From the NCBI GenBank assembly GCA_905116865.2, contig CAJHNH020002833.1, positions 1-64,000 of the forward strand: 64,000 nt of DNA, in the 5' to 3' direction. The stretch's first letter is position 1; each line of letters opens with the position of its first letter. This document shows, in pieces, positions 57,768 through 64,000 of this stretch. The DNA comes from Candidula unifasciata (Eukaryota; Mollusca; Gastropoda; Stylommatophora; Geomitridae). A model generated the notes under the pieces. It searched no databases. It was not told the origin of the DNA and was given only the letters and a program-made list of their open reading frames with translations. The position numbers were made by a program, and so were the translations under genes.

Positions 57768-58290
57768 TGAATCAACTCAGCTCAGCTCTACAGGACTTTG
57801 CAGAGCCAACACTAATAGTTGTTGTTGTTGTTTGTGGGTGTGTCATTTCATCAGACAATGTAACGTTCAGTAGTTTGTTATTGATCCTGAATCGCTGGCG
57901 GCTGAGGTCTAGCCCAGCACTAGGGAATTACAGAGCTCTTTACTAACTTTAAACTACTGGACGTAAATTTGCCTAGAAGAACCATACAGCAGCCAGGAGC
58001 TGTTGGGGTTGGTTCTGCAACGTCCTGTAAAGAATTCACAACTAACCTTACTAACTTACTTGAATGACTTACTGTAGTCAGCGTCTGTGGCTTAGGCGTT
58101 GCAAACGCCCTTCGTGTTTCCGGGGTGCCGGGTTCAATCCCAGCCATGGACGGTTTGTCTTGTGTGGTTTCGATAGCAATGGCAAACTACTAAAGGTAAA
58201 ATTTGCCAAGAAAAACTACTCCAGCCAAAACAAAATACTGGGGTTGATTCTGCAACATCCGGTACAGGATGCACAACTGTGTTTTTTTTT
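57768..58290. mobile_element. SINE-V cluster, three copies in two orientations
   Basis: A minus piece (57768-57895: ggactttgcagagccaac, cagtagtttgttattg) meets a plus piece (57935-58045: gtaaatttgcctagaaga, gttggttctgcaacgtcc). Then follows a plus copy (58076-58285: gcgtctgtggcttaggcgtt A box, ccgggttcaatcccagcc B box, ggtttcgatagcaatggcaa, gattctgcaacatccgg). Confidence 0.8.
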
Positions 58291-58617
58291 AAAAAATCAT
58301 TATTCAAATGTTCTGCTCGCAATATATCGTCTATACATATATAAGTACTTGGGTAAAGGCCTCATCTCGACCCGCTTAACAATCTGGGCGGGAAATGTTG
58401 CTTAATGAGCCTACGTCCCTCATGTTTCAACGCACCTGAAGACAAACTGACACATCATTGGCCACGGGGTACATGATTTGTGCAGGTCAAGATCACCATA
58501 GGTACATCTTAACCGACAAAAACCACACCGGTGATTTTTGTCACATGTTATGTTGCTGTACGTTTCGATATCCATCCCTGCGTAAATACTCACAGATTAC
58601 ATTAACATATCATACAA

Positions 58618-58637
58618 TGGTACATGTGAATGTACCT
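58618..58637 (+). repeat. Hairpin H14
   Basis: TGGTACA-tgtgaa-TGTACCT followed by gacaaatatt. Confidence 0.85.
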
Positions 58638-58963
58638 GACAAATATTACTGACAAGAAAAGCAGACATATATATATAAACTCACCTACATCCTAAAAATG
58701 CCAGGAATTAGGACTGTTCTTGTAGGTATTTAAAAAAACAAACAAATATCGTTTGGTTTTCGAAAGAAGTTTGGTCCTTTTTTCGAAAAGTCTATTATTA
58801 TTTTCACAAATAGCATTCAATGTACATGAAACACTGCATAATTGTTGATTCGAGCCATGATTTACCGAGGTAAGTAATATATGTAAAATCAAATAATATT
58901 CGATCAGTTTCACTATTATTTCCCTTGTTGGAATGGTGCGTGAGTGTTTCCGTAAGTGTATGT

Positions 58964-59033
<70 letters not shown>

Positions 59034-59408
59034 GTGTATATGAGTGTGCGAGGGTTGTATGTGTTGTGTATGTGTGTAATTGCGTGTGTCGGGATATGGG
59101 TGTCTGTGTGTGTGCGTTTCTATTGTTTATAAATATTGGCATCCATTAATTTCAGTGTAAGAATCCACATAGAAAAATGTCATCACGTGGGCACGGGACT
59201 TCATCTCTCCACCAGTCGTTTACTGGCCTGTAATGTTATTATATCGATTATCTTCATAGGTTAACATCAATGTTAGCCTAATGTTTGCTTACAGGCATAT
59301 CATTTATAGCATATAATATACTAATCATGTAGAAATGCAACCAGATGTCTACGAACCGCCCTCAATGAGACCCAGAAAACAATGTACGACAATAAACATC
59401 ACTTAGAT

Positions 59409-59604
59409 CAGCGGTTCTCAACATGTTAGTCGTAGCCCCTTCGGGATCGAACGACACTTTCACAGGGGTCACCCAAAACCATCGGAAAACACATATTCAC
59501 TGATGTTGTGAAGTAGCGACAGGAACATTGTATGGTTGGGTGTCACCACAAGATGATGAGCTGTATTTAAGGGTCGCAGCATTAAAGGAGGTTGAGAACC
59601 ACTG
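59409..59604. mobile_element. hAT-type MITE, 196 bp
   Basis: Terminal inverted repeats CAGCGGTTCTCAAC and CAGTGGTTCTCAAC. The interior has cgaacgacactttcacaggg, ccatcggaaaacaca, gaagtagcgacaggaa, atggttgggtgtcaccac and tttaagggtcgcagcatt. As I recall, this closely follows the non-autonomous hAT-Charlie MITEs of vertebrates (URR1 type). The flanks acttagat and acccaggt differ by three transitions, as for a decayed 8-bp duplication. Sits inside Rep-B. Confidence 0.85.
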
Positions 59605-60059
59605 ACCCAGGTAGTCACTATTGGCAGCGACTGCCTGTGAAGCCATGCAATAAACAGTGGATTTAATCGTTCAATCTGGCGTCGTCTCTTTGATTGAGAA
59701 GTGATTTAAAGTTAATACGGTGTTATTTCATGAACAGTAATACTGGCAACCTGACACGATTTCGTTGCTTTCTTTTAAAATGATTATGAATACCGTCTCT
59801 TTTTTTTTAATAACCCCCCCCCCCCCCTCTTTCCCTCCCTTTTCCCCCTCTTGCCAAACCCTGGTGCTTCTGAGCAAAAGTGGCGTCTTTCAATGTCAGT
59901 TTGGCCTATATAGTTTTCATTCGGTCGACTATCAAATTAAAATCTCCATGGTGACTGTGTAACACACCTTTCCACTCTATTCAAACTGAGAAAATGTCGG
60001 GGTGTGCCAGACTTTCTTGAACTTCACATCTACATGGAGAAAGTAAGTATATCGTCTTC

Positions 60060-61600
60060 TTTTTTTTTTTTTTTCTTCTTCAGCATTTCGAGCCCTTGAG
60101 GTTCATTGTTGTAGATACCACACACCTTCATTTATCTCCCTGGTTGGCTTCTCTTTCCAGCTGATGACACCAAGTTTGCAGATCTGTCTTGACATTATCT
60201 CTCAGTATTCTGCTTGGTCTGCCTCGAGGTCTACGACTATTCAACTCCTTTGTGTGTACATTGTTTACTTCTCTGCCATCTGAAATTCTTTAAATATGTC
60301 CCAAACAATATCAGTCTGTAAGCTCTCATGATGACAGTGATCAGTGGTAATTTAAACAGATTATGAATTTCGTTATTGCTTCTCACTCTTTATTCACCGC
60401 TGTTTGCATCTTTGATGGATCCTAATATTTGTTGTAAGACTGTTTTCGAAAATCTATAAACAGGCTTCATTTCTTTCAGTTGTGCCCCAAGTTTCAGAGC
60501 CATATGAACTGACTGGTCTGAACAACGTGTTATATATGTTGATCTTAATGTTGCGAGACAGACACTTTGACTTTAGCAGAGGTTAAAGGACATTGTATAC
60601 TTTATTTCCAGATTGCATTCTAGATAGTATTTCTTTTTTCAGCATGTTGGAGCAGGTAAAGTTTGCATCCAAGTTCTTAAATGTTTCCATTCGTTTGATT
60701 TTCATATTATCGACTTGTATGTGACCGGAGTTAATGTCCTTTCACTGTCTAAATAACATCATGTATTCTGTCATATCTCGATTGATAACTAGTCCCATTT
60801 TCTGAGCTGTTTCTTTTAAGAGAATCAGTGTTTTAACAGTCTCTAGTTCATTTTCTCCAACGATATCAATGGCATCTGCATATCTAAATATTCTTGTAGT
60901 TTCTCCTATAGTACGCTCTTGTTTCAATTTCCTTATAACTTTCTCTAGGACCAAGCTGAAAAGAAGTGGGGACAGAGCATCGCCTTGCTTTAAACCATAT
61001 GTTATTTGAAAAGACTTTCTGTCTCTATTTACTATCATATTACTAGTGTCTTCCATACACGGTCATGGTAATTTGATATTCCTAAGTCCTTTATAGCACT
61101 CTATAAACTGTTTCTAGGTACACTGTCATACGCCTTTTTTGAATCAACAAAAACATTATGTACGTGTCTCTTCCATATCCCCAGTTCTGCTCTGCTATTT
61201 GCCGTAAAATGAATATCTGATCTATCGTTGATTTTTTTTAATGTCAGAAAACTGCTTGGTAATCTCACAAAGTCTACGACGTATGGTTATAGCCTGTTTA
61301 GAGCCACCGCCGATCGTATCTTATAGTTGTGTAGATACTAGTGATTTTACTCTATAATTTTCACTTATATTTGTCTCTTTTCTTAAAAATGGGTGTTGAT
61401 AAAAACACTTTCCATTAATGAGGTAATTTCTCCGTCTTTAAAATTAGTTTTAATAATTCATATAGCTTTACATGTAATCCATGTCCATCTTATTTTATCA
61501 GTCCAGCGCCAGTTGCGTTATTGTTATTAAGCCGTCTTATGACATACATTACTTCTTCACAATCGGGCTCTTCAATATTTGGATAATAAAGGCGTATTCC
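60060..61600 (-). pseudogene. RTE-type LINE (RTE-4), reverse transcriptase, degraded
   Basis: From the 5' side on the minus strand: PNIEEPDCEEVMYVIRRLNN, NATGAG, IFKKRDK, DYQAVF, KSTIDQIFILRQIAEQNW, FVDSKKAYDSVPRN (motif A), DRKSFQITYGLKQGDALSPL (motif B), FRYADAIDIVG (motif C, second aspartate changed to alanine), LLKETAQKMGLVINRD, then ILGSIKDANSGE and RVRSNNEIHNLFKLPLITV. It ends with NNEPQGLEMLKKK and a T15 run (60060-60075), its poly(A). Many stops and shifts; only 60742-61056 is open. Confidence 0.85.
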
Positions 61601-61929
61601 TCAATAGTATCTACCATGAGAACAAGAAGATGACGAGGATGAGATCTAGCACAGACTGTTCAACTATTGCTCTTAAGAAACACCAGGTATAGTCCCATGA
61701 AGTTCCCAGTATATCAGAAAAGCTTAAACTTGGTAGCACAAATCTTAAGGTTGTCTGACCGTTAAAATGTATCGTCAAGGTTCATTTACGACATGGTTGC
61801 CACTGGCGGTTAAGTACTACACAGTAAGGGGTGTTAATGTTTTCGATAAAATAATACACACACACAGACACACACACACACACACACAAGACCATACACC
61901 CACAAACTGATGGAAACATATGAGACTGG

Positions 61930-62105
61930 GTTTATTTTTGTTTCAACCGTGTAAGAACAGGTAGGGATCAAATAGTGCCTCGAAGACAACGTTGACTGAA
62001 ACTGATCCTTTTGATGATGTTTAATATAAGGGTGTTGATGATGATGATAATGCTGGTGATTAATAATTTAATACCAGCATGAAAAACACGTCTCTACACC
62101 AGTCT
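61930..62105 (+). repeat. Rep-D copy 2
   Basis: acaggtagggatcaaatagt, gacaacgttgactg, gatgatgatgataatgc, gattaataattta, acgtctctacaccagtct; compare 36690-36880. A CA tract lies at 61856-61888. The stretches 61601-61855 and 62106-62351 have nothing recognised. Confidence 0.75.
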
Positions 62106-62351
62106 CCCTCCGACGGATGCTAATTCTCGAAGGAACCTCGGCCATCTCCTCAAACTTCGTAGTTAAGACTATGTATTCTCATTCATTAAGCAATAATATA
62201 ACCCAAGATTAGCTCGGTCTTGTTGATAAGATCAAAGTGTAGCTCTGCTGCACTGGTCTGGTCAGAGGCTGGTCTAACAAATTACACAACCGAGAAAACC
62301 GAAACGACAAGATCCAACTCATAAAACACTTGCCAGGGGGTCCTTTTACAT

Positions 62352-62783
62352 TAACTAAAGCAGCTATGATATACTTCACCTAACAGTGGGCGACTGATTT
62401 GTTACAGTAACGTGTGTCATAACTTTGTTACATTGAATAATACAGCTATGATATACTTGACCTAACTGTGTGCCATCACATTGTTGCGTTGACTAATACA
62501 GCTATGATATACTTGACCTAACTGTGTGCCATCACTTTGTTACATTAACTGATGCAGCTATGCTATACTTGACCTTACTGTGTTCCATCAGTTTGTTACA
62601 TTAACCGATGCAGCTATGATATACTTGATCTAACTGTGTCTCATCACATTGTTGCGTTGACTAATGCAGCTATGATATACTTGACCTTACTGTGTGTCAT
62701 CACATTGTTTCATTAACTAATGCAGCTATGATATACTTGACCTTACTGTGTGCCATCAGTTTGTTACATTAGCTGATGCAGCT
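62352..62783. repeat. 56-bp minisatellite, 7 units (array 2)
   Basis: Core cagctatgatatacttgacc starts at 62361, 62443, 62499, 62555, 62611, 62667 and 62723, a strict 56-nt period after the first longer unit. Homologous to array 1 at 25150. Confidence 0.95.
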
Positions 62784-64000
62784 GAAGAAGACTGACACAA
62801 AATTACTTATGGGAAAGATGTTTGTCATAAATCTGCTTATCTTCCTGATGGTAACGGCTCTTTGGAAGATCTAAGCACGGTCTGAACGCCCACATCGGAC
62901 TTTATTATAGTTATATAAAAAGGTAAGAAATTAGCCCCAGATGTGGTTCGACTTGCAACCGTAATCCAACCAGCCAGAGTGCTTTAAAATTCCAACTCAA
63001 CCACTGGTCTTCCACTTATCCAGGCATTATCCGGGTTTGTACCAACAGGCTTAGATCCAAGCTCTTCCCTGTGCCTCTCCAAGCTAGACAATGACCCATG
63101 AGCGACTGCGCGGTTCTTTCAGGAGTGTTTGGACAGACAACGCCACCGCGCTGAGTCGCCTGGATACAACGCCCACAACATCATCATATTCTTATTTTTA
63201 ACTGACAAAAGCATGTTTTGAACCACCTCGCTAAGTCACAGGTATTTACCTGAGTGAAAATAACTTCAACTAAACACAATGGTCACCGTTTACACTCGAG
63301 TTTGTCAAATCTCCGTGAATCCTAGAGTGTTCATTCGCCCGTCCTTTTCGAAAACGCCCCGTGGGCTGCTGAAGACGTAGCTGATAATTGGTCATCTGAG
63401 TGCTAGTCTGTCATTCACTGTAATCGCCTACAGTCGCCCCAAAGCCACACAGGCAATTGGCAATGTTCCTGGCATGAACAAGATCACTTAATAATCCATG
63501 CCAATCGATCTGTCAAGCGACGATAACAACAACGGTGGCTTGTGTCTCATCGAGTGTTTCTGAATGTTCTGTTGTAACTACATTCTGCATTGAAATATTG
63601 TAAATGTACATAACAATGTACCTGCCAAATATTAATGATATAACAAGGAGACCTTAGAGTATACCTTTCTGGATCCTTATAAGTTTTAGCGGCCAAACAT
63701 ATGTACTAACCGTTCTGTGAAGTATTATAAATAAAAAAAAATATAATTTTTTGGGGGAAAAAGGGGGGGGGGGGTGGGGGTAAGAACTATAGATTTTTTT
63801 TCAAAGTGTGTTTGATGTTTATGAATGTTTTCTGGTGCATAATAACTTTTACAATTGTTTATTTTAGCCATAGTTTACTTACCAGACTAATATTTGTAAG
63901 TTACAGAATATTTCATCAGTGTTACTATTATTTCCCTTGTTTGTGTGTGGATGTCTGTTTGTGTGTGTATGCGTGTATTGCAGTTTATAACTATTTTCAT
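62784..64000 (+). repeat. Rep-B copy 4 (cut by window edge)
   Basis: gaagaagactgacacaaaat follows the array as in copy 1. An extra 650 nt without match come next, then gaacaagatcacttaataat and ctgtcaagcgacgata, hairpin H15, catagtttacttacc and tgttactattatttcccttg, and a GT microsatellite. A run of G (63764-63780) lies between. Confidence 0.8.
63604..63623 (+). repeat. Hairpin H15
   Basis: ATGTACA-taacaa-TGTACCT followed by gccaaatatt; the two outer pairs of the left arm are lost. Confidence 0.75.

Larger units (their letters stand above)
58430..60050 (+). repeat. Rep-B copy 3
   Basis: ctgaagacaaactgacacat and caagatcaccatag, hairpin H14, catgatttaccgaggtaagt and cactattatttcccttgttg, CA/AT microsatellite (58965-59032) and GT-rich sequence to 59120, tgtttataaatattggcatc, acgacaataaacatcac (59385-59400), then after a MITE a tail to about 60050 like 26390-26745. 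The upstream 56-bp array is missing. Confidence 0.85.

Overview
This 64 kb window reads as animal nuclear DNA made almost entirely of transposable elements and simple repeats. No host protein-coding gene, rRNA or genuine tRNA gene could be supported. The mix of elements fits a mollusc, perhaps a heterobranch gastropod, but that assignment is inference. The mix is: RTE-type LINEs ending in TGATGATGA, LINEs with an RNase H domain, a Tx1/L1-type LINE, an R2-type LINE, a Mutator-like transposase, tRNA-derived SINEs, minisatellite-bearing non-autonomous elements and many microsatellites.

Layout. 1-10 kb: fragments of RTE and RNase H LINEs, a very long CATA microsatellite and a terminal-inverted-repeat element with a LINE scrap nested in it. 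10-14 kb: a 52-bp tandem array, then about 3 kb with nothing recognised. 14.6-22.1 kb: half of a foldback-type element, then the most complete gene unit of the window, a Tx1/L1-like LINE with ORF1 (zinc knuckle), ORF2 (endonuclease plus reverse transcriptase), a duplicated 3' UTR and a poly(A) tail. 22.7-25.2 kb: a broken Mutator-like transposase gene with introns and a recognisable promoter, then the 3' half of an R2-type LINE on the minus strand. 25-48 kb: alternating copies of two dispersed repeat families (called Rep-A and Rep-B here), SINEs and LINE fragments. 49-57 kb: foldback elements, including one nearly whole copy (54.34-56.96 kb) whose arms form a long inverted repeat carrying a minisatellite. 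57-64 kb: SINEs, a Rep-B copy holding a small hAT-type MITE, an RTE pseudogene and a second 56-bp array.

The signal that ties the window together is a 20-nt palindrome, AGGTACA-N6-TGTACCT, usually followed by GCCAAAAAT or a close variant. It occurs about fifteen times, on both strands, inside Rep-A, Rep-B and the foldback elements. The arms covary (TGCA/TGCA, AAG/CTT, GGCACA/TGTGCC) while the six central bases vary. I did not recognise it as a named element. It is the best candidate here for an undescribed system.

All element coding regions are broken. The LINE ORF2 is notable because its reading frame is lost only at short repeats: a 23-bp triplication, a CA run and an A run. Family names such as Rep-A, SINE-E or RTE-1 are local labels made from comparisons within this window, not database names.
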